A stretch of DNA of 15,713 nt from JBKQVT01 sp963727245 (GTDB lineage Bacteria > Planctomycetota > Planctomycetia > Pirellulales > Thermoguttaceae), in NCBI GenBank assembly GCA_963727245.1, contig CAVSFO010000002.1:1-15713 (forward strand), given 5' to 3'. A model generated the notes under the pieces. That model ran no database searches, was not told the origin of the DNA, and was given only the letters and a program-made list of their open reading frames with translations. The translations under genes and the position numbers were made by a program. This document shows positions 1-9,281 of the stretch, piece after piece; position 1 is the first letter of the stretch, and every line of letters begins with the position of its first letter.

Positions 1-52
1 GTAAGGTAGGGGTCAGGGGTCAGGGTCTCAGGGATCAGGGGTTAGTGATTAG
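1..52. repeat. Degenerate GGGGTCA short tandem repeat
   Basis: The first 50 bases are built from imperfect copies of a 7-base unit close to GGGGTCA (GGGTCAG, GGGTCTCAG, GGGATCAG, GGGGTTAG). No gene runs through it. A related purine-rich degenerate string (gggacagcggacagagaaca) lies at 13961-13995 after cpaF. Such short-period repeats are typical intergenic filler in planctomycete-like genomes, which is recalled family knowledge rather than something tested here. Confidence 0.6.
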
Positions 53-171
53 AAAAGAGATTCGCCGCCGCTTGCGGTTTCGCCGGGGATGAACGACAGC
101 AGAGACGCACTTGAGAATCCACGGAACCCAGCCGGCCATTTGCAAAATAAAATGACCACGGGAGAATTACC

Positions 172-2285
172 ATGCGACATACTCGATCGATGACCATCCT
201 GGCCGTTTTCGCCGCGGCCTTCCTGGCGGCGGACAACTGCCGCGGAGCCGAGCAGCAGGCCAAGCTGATCGAGTTGCTCAAATCGGACGCGGCGCCGGCC
301 GAAAAAGCCGCGGCCTGCAAGCAGTTGGCGATCTACGGCAATCAGGATGCGGTGCCGGTGCTGGCCGCGCTGTTGGCCGATCGGCAACTTGCATCCTGGG
401 CGCGAATCGCCTTGGAAGCGATTCCCGGCCCGGCCGCCGACAGTGCCTTGCGCAAAGCGACGGGGAAAGTGCAGGGCACGCTGCTGCTGGGGGTGATCAA
501 TTCGCTGGGCGTTCGCCGCGATGCCAAAGCGGCCGGCCTGCTCGTCCGGCGGCTCGGCGATCGCGACGTCGAAGTGGCTTCGGCCGCGGCCGTGGCGCTG
601 GGGCGGATCGGCGGCGACGCGGCGGCCAAGGCCCTGAAAGCGGCGCTGGCCACCGCCGCGGCCGCCGCGCGTTCGGCGGTCGCCGAAGGCTGTATCCTCT
701 CGCGGAGCGCTGCTCGGCGACGGAAAACCGGCCCAGGCCCTGGCCCTGTACGAGGCGGTCCGCAAGGCGGACGTGCCGGCGCAACGAGTTTGCGAGGCAA
801 TCCGCGGAACGATTCTCGCCCAGGGACCGCCGAGTGCCGTTGCTGGTGGAACAGTTGCAGTCGGCCGACAAATCCCGTTTCGCCCTGGCATTGCGGTGGC
901 CCGCGAGCTTCCCGGCCGCGAAACGACCGACGCCCTGCTGGCCGAGCTGAGCAAGGCCAGCCCCGAACGGCAGGGCCTGCTGATCCTGGCCCTGGCCGAC
1001 CGCGGCGATGCGGCGGCGCTTCCCGCCGTGCTCCAGGCGGCCAAGGGCGGGCCGGAGCAGGTCCGCGGCGTCGCCATCCGCGTGTTGCGGCGTTTGGGCA
1101 ATGCCGCGTGCGTGCCGGCGCTGTTGGACGCCGCGACGGACGCCAACGAGGAAATCTCGCAAACCGCATTGACCGTGTTGGCCGACATGCCCGGCGCGGA
1201 CGTCGATAACGATCTGGCCGCACGGCTGCCGCGGCCCAGGGAAACATGCGGCGGATCTTGATCGAGCTGGCCGGGCGGCGTCCGATCGTGGCGGCCGTGC
1301 CGGCGCTGGTGAAGGCAGCCGCCGATACCGACGGGCCAGGTCCGCGCGGCAGCCCTTACGGCATTGGGAGCCACGATCGAGATCCGCGATCTTCCGCTGC
1401 TCGTGCGCGGGTGGCCAATTCCCAGGACGCGGACGACGCGGCCGCGGCCGCCAAGGCGCTGGGGGCCGCATGTCAGCGGATGCCCGATCGCGAGGCCTGC
1501 GCCGGCGGAGCTCGTGGCCGCGATCTCCGCGGCGGCGGTGCCGGTAAAGTGCCGCTTCCTGGAGATCCTCAGCGGCGTGGGCGGAACGCGGGCCTTGCAG
1601 ACGGTGGCGGCCGCGGCCAAGGATGCCGATCCGGAAATCCAGGACACGGCCAGCCGAATGCTGGGGGAATGGATGGACGTGGACGCCTCGCCGGTGCTGT
1701 TGGACCTGGCCAAGAACGCGGCCGACCCGAAGTACAAGATCCGTGCCCTGCGCGGCTACATCCGGCTGTTGCGGCAATTCGTGGTGTCCGACGACCAGCG
1801 GGTGGCGATGTGCCGCAACGCTCTGGAGACCGCAGCGCAACGCCGAGAAGAAACTGGTCCTGGAAGTTATGGGACGTTATCCCAGCGGGGCGATGCTCGC
1901 GCCGGCCTTGGAAGCGACCAAGACCCCGGAACTGAAGAACGAGGCCGTGGCGGTGGCGCTGCTCATCGCCGGGAAAACCGGCGGCCGTTCACCACAGCTC
2001 CAGAAAATTCTGGCCGGGATGGGCCACGGGCTGGTGAAGATCGAGATCGTCAAGGCCGAGTACGGAGCCGGGACGAGCGTCAAGGACGTGACCACGATCC
2101 TCCGCAAGCACGTCCACGATTTCCCGGTGATTGTCTTGCCTTCGCCCAGCTACAACGCCACCTTTGGCGGCGACCCGGCCCCCGGCGTGGTGAAGCAGTT
2201 GAAAGTGCAGTACCGCATGGCCGGCAAGCCGGGCGAGGTGTCGTTCGCGGAGAACGCGACGATCCAGCTTCCACGGCCGAAGTAG
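172..2285 (+). CDS. Secreted HEAT-repeat protein with DUF3395-like C-terminus (frame-disrupted)
   Basis: The start is ATG 172, with GGGAG at 160-164 as ribosome binding site. Residues 1-25 form a signal peptide (basic start, then ILAVFAAAFLAA, cleavage near GAEQQ). Most of the roughly 704-residue path is HEAT-like helical pairs of the kind DAVPVLAALLADRQLASWA and VASAAAVALGRIGGDAAAKA, repeating about every 30-37 residues; such solenoids bind partner proteins. The last 90 residues (KDVTTILRKHVHDF, then GGDPAPGVVKQLKVQYRMAG) resemble the DUF3395 module, usually found at the end of other proteins. The frame order is 1-2-3-2-1-2-1-2-3, with changes near 710, 820, 892, 1235, 1335, 1405, 1500 and 1840, yet each segment continues the same repeat pattern. 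Sequencing indels are therefore more likely than decay. The substrate or partner is unknown. The HEAT assignment is confident; the C-terminal domain is less so. Confidence 0.75.
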
Positions 2286-2310
2286 CGGAGGACGATTGCA
2301 AAGCCCGCCT

Positions 2311-2370
2311 CCTGAAACGGAATGAATTCGGTTTCCTTTTCATTTTCAGGAAAACGGAATGAATTCCGTT
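2311..2370. repeat. Dyad with duplicated 15-mer downstream of the HEAT gene
   Basis: AAACGGAATGAATTC occurs at 2315-2329 and again at 2352-2366. The second copy extends into a palindrome, AACGGAAT-GA-ATTCCGTT (2353-2370). An outer inverted repeat CCTGAAA (2311-2317) / TTTCAGG (2344-2350) encloses the first copy. It sits 26 bases after a stop codon, so it may fold at the transcript end. There is no clear U-tract, so a canonical intrinsic terminator is not claimed. Confidence 0.45.
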
Positions 2371-2450
2371 CTACTTAGTTTCTGTTGCGGCGACATCCGG
2401 TTCCAGCGCAGCCACCGAATTGGGCGGTCTGCGCATGGCCGATAAAGTGG

Positions 2451-2480
2451 TTGACATACATAACCCGGCTAGGTTCTACT
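2451..2480 (+). promoter_or_regulatory. Possible sigma70-type promoter
   Basis: A perfect TTGACA (2451-2456) is followed after 18 bases by TCTACT (2475-2480), a 4/6 match to TATAAT. The distance to the acyltransferase start at 2811 is long (about 330 bases), so the link to that gene is uncertain. Confidence 0.3.
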
Positions 2481-2810
2481 GGATAGGTCGGGCCCGCTGG
2501 CTCAAATTACACGGCGACCGTAACGTCGGCCAGCAAATTTGACGGTTTGGCCGTGTGGATGCTGGCCTTGTCCCAGCACATATTCCGGCCGCTGTCGCTT
2601 TCCCGGCTCCCATAGGCTGTAAAGTCTACGCTATCGCTACAATCCGACCGCCGAGCGCTGAACTTCACGCCTGGCACACCGCTTGCGTTAGCCAAAGAAA
2701 TACGACCGGGAAAGCCGATGGCATTCTGTGACGGAACGTTTTTGCCGCCAATGCCGGTCGCCGAGGGGCACAACCAATCCTATTCGTGCGAAACGCCAGG
2801 TGGTGTGGCT

Positions 2811-4194
2811 ATGTCTTCCATTGCGTCGTCCTTGCCGGGACGGATGAACGTTTTCCAGAAACTGATGTATCAGTGGAGTGAACTGCATCCCTACAACGCC
2901 GTGCACATCTATCGGATTGCGGGAGGGCTCGATCCGCGGCGGCTGCTGGCGTCGATCGCCCAGGCCTACCGGCATAACGGACTGGGCGCGGTGGAGATCG
3001 CGGCCAACGGCCAATCCTACCGGCATTGTTCGCCGAGACACCGGAGCTGGAAATCATCGAGGGTGGCGACGATCCGCACGGAAGCGGATGCGGCGCAAGT
3101 GGGCGCGGGTCTCAACCGGCCCTTCTCCCGGCCGTGCTGTCAGCCCTGGCGGTTTTCGGCCGTCAGCGACGGCCCGAAGAGCTTCTACCTGCTCTTGATC
3201 TACGACCATTGGATTGCCGACAGCGTGGCGGCGCGGCTGGTGGTGCAGCAGGTGTTGCGCCGCGATTTCGGCCTCGGCGCCCGCCGCGAGAGCCGTCCGC
3301 TCGATCTCTATCCGGCCACCTACCGGAAGGTGTTCTGCGCGGCGGCTCGGGCCGTTGCGGTTGGCTGCCGCGGCGACGCGCCTGCTGTGCAACGTGATCC
3401 GCAATCCGGGAGCGCGGCAGGTTGCCTACTCGTCGGTCACGCAGATGGCGGTCAATTTCGAGCAGTTCGCCACCGCGCCCGGCACGGTGGGCCGTTTGCG
3501 GAATTCGCCCGGCAGACTGGGGCCACGGTGAACGACGTGATCCAGGCGGCGTTGGCGCGGGCGATGGCGCCGGTGGTCCCGCGGCGGGCCAAGGGCGCGG
3601 ATCGCAGGACATGGCGATCGGCAACATCGTCGACGTGCGGGGCGATGCCGCCGCGGATCTCACGCACTCGCTGGGCGCGTTTGTCGTACTACAACGTCCG
3701 CTGCCGCCCGGAGGAAAGCGACGACCTGGCGGACTTGGCCCGGCGGGTGGCCGGCAGCACGGGCCCGCTCAAGGCCCGCCACGGCTACCTGGACGCGGTA
3801 GTCAACATGCAGTTCGTCAGCCGTCTCTGGCCGCACTTCAGCGCCGCCACCAAGGCGCGGTTCATGAAGCGGGCCATCCCGCTGACGGCCGGCGTTTCCA
3901 ACATCTACTTCCGCGACGTGCTGCTGGATCACGAGTTGGACGGACGGATCATCGGCTACATCCGCGCCGCTTCGACCGGACCGATCCTCCCCCTGGTGAT
4001 CACGCCCACCACGATCAACGGGCAGTTGAACGTCGGCGTCACCTACCGGCAGACGGGTTTCTCCCTGCGCGAAGATCGATCGCGTGATGGAAGCATTCCT
4101 GGCGGAAATCGAGTATCCGGGCCAGTCGGCGCGAGGCCGGCATGGCGTCGAACTCCAGCCGCTCGAACAGCTCGCGACAAGCGACGCCGCGTAA
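2811..4194 (+). CDS. WS/DGAT- or condensation-type acyltransferase (frame-disrupted)
   Basis: The reconstructed path is about 461 residues, the normal size for the wax ester synthase/diacylglycerol acyltransferase and condensation-domain fold. These enzymes transfer an acyl group from a thioester to an alcohol or amine. The N-terminus reads MNVFQKLMYQWSELHPYNAV. The active-site motif, usually HHxxxDG, appears as YDHWIADS in the middle of SFYLLLIYDHWIADSVAARL: the second His and the Asp are kept, while Asp replaces the first His. GATVNDVIQAALARAM is a typical WS/DGAT mid-domain signature. The C-terminal half contains LDAVVNMQFVSRLWPHF and ITPTTINGQLNVGVTYR. Frame order is 3-2-3-1-3-2-3-1, with changes near 3027, 3065, 3345, 3515, 3605, 3675 and 4070; the natural end is TAA 4192-4194. 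The start is taken as ATG 2811 (ATG 2844 is an alternative). The substrate cannot be read from the sequence. Confidence 0.65.
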
Positions 4195-4388
4195 CCGCCT
4201 GGAGGGCGGTAGCACGGCAGCGTCGCCGATCCGGCGCTTTGGGCTTCGATCGCGCCCGCTGCCGGGCCCAGAAGCCCGGGAGGATGAATAATCTGCCGCG
4301 TAAACGCGAGTGATCGAGGATCTTCTCGAACCTGCGGATTTCTGGGGGGCAGTGGGTGTGGCAAGAGTGTTTGGCAAGCCCTTCCACC

Positions 4389-4469
4389 CTGTCACTGCTG
4401 TGCGCAGCGAAGAAAACCTACGTTATTTCGCCGAGCGACGTAGATCCTTCGCTGCGCTCAGGATGACAG
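4389..4469. repeat. REP/MITE-like palindromic element
   Basis: Three nested inverted arms pair across the element: CTGTCA (4389-4394) with TGACAG (4464-4469), GCGCAGCGAAG (4402-4412) with CTTCGCTGCGC (4447-4457), and CTACGT (4418-4423) with ACGTAG (4438-4443). The order of arms is consistent with one cruciform or RNA hairpin of about 80 bases. The string CCTTCGCTGCGCTCAGGAT resembles a dispersed repeat I recall from many environmental bacterial genomes. No transposase is encoded. Confidence 0.7.
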
Positions 4470-4537
4470 TAATGTGCTAAGCCGTGACAGCCTTATGCCC
4501 CGACCTCGCCAAAAAACATTCGCCCGGCCCGGGGCAG

Positions 4538-4566
4538 TTGACAGCGGCCCGTCCGGCGACAAGAAT
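4538..4566 (+). promoter_or_regulatory. Sigma70-type promoter candidate for the GH-like gene
   Basis: TTGACA (4538-4543) is a perfect -35. AAGAAT (4561-4566) is a 4/6 -10 at the ideal 17-base spacing. The predicted start of transcription, about 4573, leaves a 5' leader of about 75 bases before ATG 4649. The match is by eye and planctomycete promoter consensus is not well defined. Confidence 0.45.
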
Positions 4567-4648
4567 CAGTCCGTCAGGTTGCCGTCGTGGGGGCCCGGCG
4601 GCCACGACAAGACTGAAGACCCCGTCAGTCGGAACCCGGAGCCAGCTC

Positions 4649-6897
4649 ATGTTCCGTCGCTGTTTCGCAGCAGGATCGTCCCGGTGGCCGGCGTGGCTGG
4701 CCATGTCGCTGTTTGTTCTGTTGATCGGCCCTCGCGCCGCTGCGGCGGAGCGGATGTACTTGACCCGCCGGGGGCAGCCGCAGTGCGTGATCGTCCGCGG
4801 CCGCGACGACGATTTCGCCGCCGAGCGTCTGGCCCGGCACCTGGCCGAGAAGACCGGGGCCAAGGTCAACGTGGTTGCCTCCGACCAGTGGCGGCCGGGT
4901 GACAGCGGGGGCTTGATCCTGATCGGCAGCGCCGCGTCGAACGCGGGCGTCGCAACGCTCGCTGCCGAGAACGGCATCGATTTGAGCCCCGCCCGGTTGA
5001 CCGATCAAGGATACGTAGCCAAGCGGCTTTCGCACGCGGGATACGATTGCCTGTTGCTCTCCGGCGGCGGCCGCGACGGGACCCACTACGCCGTCATGGA
5101 CCTGATCCACTGGAATCTCGAAAGCGACGGCCAGTCGGCCTGGATCGAATCGCTCGACGTTTGCGAAGTTCCCCGCCTCCGCTACCGCTGGTTCTGGGAT
5201 TGGGACAGCCGCATGGATTGGGCGCACCGGGCACGGCCAGCACGGTCTGCGGCGGCCCCTATCCGAAGCCGCCGGGTTCGTTTCTGCTCGACGGCCAACG
5301 GTGCGTCGACTTCATGGCCGATCACAAGTTCAACGGCCTGATCCTCTGGGGCTTTCTGCGCGACAGCCACGGGGGCATCGCGGCCAGCCAGGAACTGTGC
5401 CGCTACGCCCGCCGGCGCGGCGTGCGGATCCTGCCCGGCGTGGGCACGAACGACTCCTACGGCGGCTATTATTACGAAGGGAAACATCCGTTCAACATGG
5501 CAACCTGGTTGGCCGAGCGGCCCGACGTCCGCGCACGGACCAAGGACGGCCGGCCGCACGGCTCGGCCTGTCCCTCCAGCCGGATTCACCAGCAGTGGCT
5601 CGACCGGGGCGCCCAATGGCTCTTCGAGAACTTCCAGATCGGCGGCGCGAGAACCTGGAGATGGGCGATTTCTTCGTCTGTTACTGCGACCGCTGCAAGC
5701 AGGCCCGCGCGGCGATCGCCTCCGCCGAACCCGACTACTACAAGGACATGGCCGTCTCCCATCGCGCGACCCTGCGAACGATGCGGCAACTGGCCCCCAC
5801 GGCCTGGTTGAGCTATGCGACCTACACCGGTTACACGGCCGCGATGGATAAGACGCCGCCGCAGTTCCTCTCGCTGATTCCCCACGACGCCATCTGCCAA
5901 TGGACGCTCACCGGCATGGCCTCGCGGTGGCCGAACGTGCCGGGACCGGCCAAGCATAACCTCGGTTATCTGCACTGGTGCAGCACGTTCTGCAAGAGCC
6001 AAGACGATTTTTACCTCGGCGAGGTCCGCGACATCTGCCGCAACGCGGCCGGGGCCGGCTTCGAGGGGCTCGACACCTATGGCGAGCTTTCGCCCGCGCG
6101 GCCCAACGTGGAATTGTGCTACCTGGCCTGGGAGGCCTTCCTGTGGCAACCGGACATGACCGTCGCGCAGTTCGTCGAGCGGCGTTTGGGCCGGCTCTAT
6201 GGCGGGGCCCCGGCCGCGCGGACCCTGCTGGAGATCCTCCCGCTGATCCGCACCAAGGCCTTACAGGAGCAGGCGGCCAACTGCGTCCGGGCCCGGCATT
6301 TGGCCGAGTCGGCCCGGGCGGTTGGAGCCCGACGGCCGGGCGGCCTGGGACCGGCTCATCGCCACGCTGAGCCGCTTCGCCACCGAGGCCGACCTGCGGC
6401 AGGAAGCCATGTGCCGCCAGGCCAAAGCCTGCCGCACGGGCGAAAAGATCGCCGTGTCGGCGGTGAAGGCCAGCGACGAGGACCTGCGCATGGGCTGGTC
6501 TGCCGCCAAGGCCGTCGACGGCAATGTCGACGAGCCGGACGGCTACTGGCTGACCAGGAAGAACCATCCTTCGCAAGCGTGGCTGGAATTGACGCTCGCG
6601 CGGCCCAGCAAGATCAATCGAGTTGTGCTCTTTCATCAGCTCAACCCGGCCCATTACCGCAGCCTCGACTACCGGGTGTGCGTTCGCTGCGACGGCGTTT
6701 GGGCACCGGTGGTGACGATTCGCGGCAACACGCTCACAGGCTGGATCGCCCATACGTTCCCCGCGGTTCTCACCGACGCGGTGCGACTGGAGATTACCCG
6801 TTCGGCCTACGGCGATCGGATGGGCGTCGGCGAATTCGAGGTCCGTTGGGATCGCGCCGGTGATCCGCGCCCCGGCGGGCCTCGATCTTGCCCTTAG
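4649..6897 (+). CDS. Exported glycoside-hydrolase-like protein with discoidin-type C-terminal domain (frame-disrupted)
   Basis: ATG 4649 begins a signal peptide (hydrophobic WLAMSLFVLLIG, cleavage near AAAAER). Residues 30-170 look like the alpha/beta N-terminal domain found before the barrel in GH20, alpha-glucuronidase and DUF4838-type proteins (DDFAAERLARHLAEKTGAKV, GRDGTHYAVMDLIHW). The central part looks like a TIM barrel (FNGLILWGFLRDSHGG, RGVRILPGVGTNDSYGGYYY). It contains MGDFFVCYCDRCKQA, a cysteine pattern I associate with DUF4838-like proteins. The last 140 residues (SAAKAVDGNVDEPDGYW, AWLELTLARPSKINRVVLFH, GVGEFEVRWD) resemble an F5/8-type C (CBM32-like) carbohydrate-binding domain. 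Frames run 2-1-3-1, with changes near 5222, 5645 and 6320; total length is about 749 residues. The substrate is unknown; the catalytic residues were not identified. Its stop codon lies in a repeat shared with the gene ending at 10799. Confidence 0.65.
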
Positions 6898-6926
6898 CCC
6901 GGTTTATTCACGGCTCAATCAAAGCC
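6895..6926 (+). repeat. Stop-codon-bearing repeat, copy A
   Basis: Starting at the TAG stop of the GH-like gene, 20 of 22 bases match the sequence starting at the TAG stop of the gene ending at 10799. Both read TAGCCCGG, two variable positions within four bases, then ATTCACGGCTC, followed in each by AAAGCC a few bases on. Copy A continues into the 23-bp inverted repeat at 6916-6986, and AACCTCGCTT recurs further along in both copies. Confidence 0.7.
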
Positions 6927-6986
6927 CGAAGCGCAAGCCAGGGAGCCATTGAAACTTAACCTCGCTTGCGCTTCGGGCTTTGATTG
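6916..6986. terminator. Perfect 23-bp inverted repeat between convergent genes
   Basis: The left arm 6916-6938 (begins CAATCAAAGCCCGAAG) is the exact reverse complement of the right arm 6964-6986, with a 25-base loop. It lies between two convergent genes, ending 6897 (+) and 7029 (-), so it could stop transcription from both sides. It has no long U-tract, and the CCCGAAGCGCAAGC sequence looks like a dispersed palindromic repeat, so a REP-like origin with a terminator role is my reading. Confidence 0.65.
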
Positions 6987-7028
6987 CACGCACTGCGCCG
7001 GCGCACCGCGATCCACGAATAATCCGCG

Positions 7029-9004
7029 TTAGGGCTGCGGGGAGGTGCTTAACGGAAAAGTCACGCGCCGCAGACGGGCACTTTGCGCACCCATGGGCAC
7101 AAGCGTAACGGGCACCAGCGCGCCGTCGGACTGGCGGACCAGCTTGCCTTCCAGCACCACCGGCGGGTTGTCCAGCGGAAGGTCGGGATTGGCGCCGTTT
7201 GCGATCGCGCGTTTGGGCGTGAAGCCAAACCCGTTGGCCCGTTGCGACGCCGGCAGGGTCAGCTTCGTTTCCGCCTCCTTGTCGGCCGACATCAGGTAAT
7301 CTTCAAAGCCGGCCTTCGGGTAGGTCTTAATGGTCTTGGTGGTTCCCGGCACGGGCAGCACGTAGAGCAGTGGGCCGTACTGGAGCGCGATTTCGCCGTT
7401 GACGGCGGGCACCTCGCGGATACCCTGGTCGAAACGGATGGCAACCTTGTCGCCGCTCGTCCACTGCTTCCGCACCTGCCAGAAGCCGCCGACCAGGCGT
7501 GCCTCCGCGCCGGGGCAGGCGATCTGCGCGGCACGCGACCAGGACGGATTGCGCAGCCACAGGCAGAAGGCGACGGGCTTGGCCGGGCGCACGGTCAGTT
7601 CCACCTCGCCGGAGTAGGGATACAGGGTCTTTTCCTCGATCGACACGGCGGAGCCGGCGATATCGGCGGTCAACTGCGAGGGTCCGTAGAGCATGGCGGC
7701 GATGGCCGGCTCCACGCCGCGGGGGCGCATCCACATGCCGGCCGCGTAATACGAGGCCACCCGCGTGGAGTTGGGGTTGCAGCAGACGGCCCTGTGCTGA
7801 TGGGTGGGCGAAAAACGCTGGCCGCGGCCAAGCTCGTCATGGACCGACAGCCGGTTTTCCGCGGACAAATAGAGGACCGCTTTGCCATCCGGAACGCGGG
7901 AGCCCTGGCCGGCGTTGAACCAGAGGTGCTCGACCGCCTCGGCGCAGGCGGCATCGCCCAGTTTCTCCGCGGCGCTGAGCAGCGTGAATTCCCGCTCGAA
8001 GATCGTGCAGTATTCGTAGCCCACGTCCCACGGCTGCGGCCGGTGGTCCACCGCTTCCATGCTGACCAGCGCACCGCTGGGCATCACCCAATGGTCCATG
8101 GCGGAAAGCACGCCCCGACTAAGACGCAGGAATTGCTCGTCGCCCGTCGCGTTCCACAGCCACAACGGTATGCGCATGGCTTCCGTCACGGTCGCTCCAT
8201 GGCCGCCGCAGTAGCAGGCATTGAATTTCGTCGGCCCGCCGGGCTGAGTGACCTCCGGGCTTTGGAGAAACGCCTTCAGGTTGGGACACTCGCGGTAGAG
8301 ACGCAGTCCGAAATCCACGTATTTCCGCTCGCCGGTGCGGGCGTAAATCTGTTCCAGCACGTCGGTAAACATGGGATCGTGCTGCGTGAACGCGATGCGC
8401 CGACAGAGGGCGTAGCCGGCAATGGTCCGGTCCACGGCGCGGCGGACGGCCGCGAACACCCGTGCATCGCCCGTGGCGTCCGCATAGGCCAACAGGCCGC
8501 GGAAGAGGCAAGTCTGCGTCCACAGTTCGCCGCGGCCGCGGTAGCGGAGTCGGGCGCGAAAATGCCCAGATAACCGTCGGCCTCCTGCGCGGCGAGGATG
8601 TGATCCACATAGCCCTTCGCCTTCCGCATGGCCTCCGGCTCGCCGGTCAGGCAGGCGAGCATGAAGTGGCCGCAGTGCCAGTTGCCTTCCGTCTCGCCGT
8701 TCCACCAGGCGTCGCCGGCGGCATTGCCGCGGTTCGCTTTTCCGGGCAGATTGCGGCCGGAGGCGAAGATGTCGCTCGACGCCTCATGGCACAGCTCGTC
8801 CAGGCAGCCCGCAAAACCCTCGCGGAGGTCGCGGCGCATCTGTTGCAGAATCCAGCCGCGGGGTTGGATTGCGCCGAACCGCAGCCGGGCCAGCGCCGCT
8901 GGGACGACGTAGGGCGAAGCCGGCAAAGGTGCGGACTTCGCCGGAGATGATCCTACGGCACAAACGGCGGCCAGCGCCAGTACCCAAATTGCGCGATGGT
9001 TCAT
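7029..9004 (-). CDS. GH127 (DUF1680) family protein, beta-L-arabinofuranosidase-like
   Basis: The family removes terminal beta-L-arabinofuranose by a zinc-bound cysteine nucleophile. The protein starts at ATG 9004 with GGGGA upstream and a signal peptide (IWVLALAAVCAVGSSPAKS), so it is exported. The (alpha/alpha)6 barrel is recognisable from LRFGAIQPRGWILQQMRRDL, AWWNGETEGNWHCGHFMLAC and AQEADGYLGIF onwards. The zinc and active-site pattern is intact: GYEYC near residue 332 and the Cys-Cys pair in HRAVCCNPNSTRVA near 408. This matches Glu338/Cys340 and Cys417/Cys418 of the characterised enzyme HypBA1 in order and spacing. Length is about 658 residues, normal for the family. One frame change near 8558 joins GYLGIFAP to LRYRGRGELWTQTC. 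The specific sugar released is not certain, since GH127-like planctomycete proteins are diverse. Confidence 0.88.
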
Positions 9005-9061
9005 GGTAACACGGTCCCCTGCGAGTGAAATGCGGCCGGTTCTTGCGTGACGATGCCTGCC

Positions 9062-9090
9062 ATTATCATCGCCCCATGTCGGCCGTGCAA
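9062..9090 (-). promoter_or_regulatory. Promoter candidate for the GH127 gene
   Basis: Reading on the minus strand, TTGCAC (9090-9085) and GATAAT (9067-9062, 5/6 match to TATAAT) are separated by 17 bases. Transcription would begin near 9055, about 50 bases before ATG 9004. The -35 matches only 3/6. Confidence 0.4.
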
Positions 9091-9145
9091 GGCGCCGGGT
9101 ACCGCGGTGGTCGCTGGCGGCTGCCTTTTCGGTCGCTGCCGACAG

Positions 9146-9174
9146 TTGAAGCCGTCACGCGATTGAGCGACAAT
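9146..9174 (+). promoter_or_regulatory. Promoter candidate for the transglutaminase-like gene
   Basis: TTGAAG (9146-9151) and GACAAT (9169-9174) each match the sigma70 boxes at 4/6, with 17-base spacing, in the divergent region. The leader before ATG 9282 would be about 100 bases. Just upstream of the gene lies a short dyad, CCCTC-G-GAGGG, in the 9221-9240 area. Confidence 0.3.
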
Positions 9175-9281
9175 AAGACGCGCCACGGCGTGCACTGCCC
9201 GTGCGGCGCCGACGTTTCACATTCGCCCCCTCGGAGGGCACACACGTGAGGTGCATATCCCCTACACCAGGAGGAGTTCCG

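Larger units (their letters stand above)
2286..2810. other. Intergenic region, 525 bp, no supported gene
   Basis: Apart from the dyad at 2311-2370 and a possible promoter at 2451-2480, nothing convincing is encoded here. An 88-codon minus-strand frame (2773-2507) is open and composition here is less GC-rich than in the neighbouring genes, but it has no recognisable domain and no ribosome binding site I trust. The acyltransferase frame is open back to an ATG at 2718. That extension (MAFCDGTFLPPMPVAEG) looks non-coding and overlaps the same stretch. Confidence 0.5.
4195..4648. other. Intergenic region, 454 bp
   Basis: It holds the palindromic element at 4389-4469 and a good promoter candidate at 4538-4566. 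No supported gene is present. Reading frames open here are in-frame extensions upstream of the next gene, with Pro/Arg-rich, non-protein-like translation. Confidence 0.55.

Noticed and set aside
49..1737. 562-codon open minus-strand frame across the HEAT gene
   Set aside because: High GC makes antisense frames open. The translation is Ala/Arg/Pro-rich with no domain, and the plus strand has a clear signal peptide and HEAT pattern.
2507..2773. 88-codon minus-strand frame in the gap before the acyltransferase
   Set aside because: The translation looks somewhat protein-like, and composition differs from neighbours, but no domain, start signal or homologue is recognised. I leave it unannotated.
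7083..8573. 496-codon plus-strand frame antisense to GH127
   Set aside because: It is a shadow of the minus-strand gene, whose active-site motifs and family length are clear. The antisense translation has no recognisable domain.
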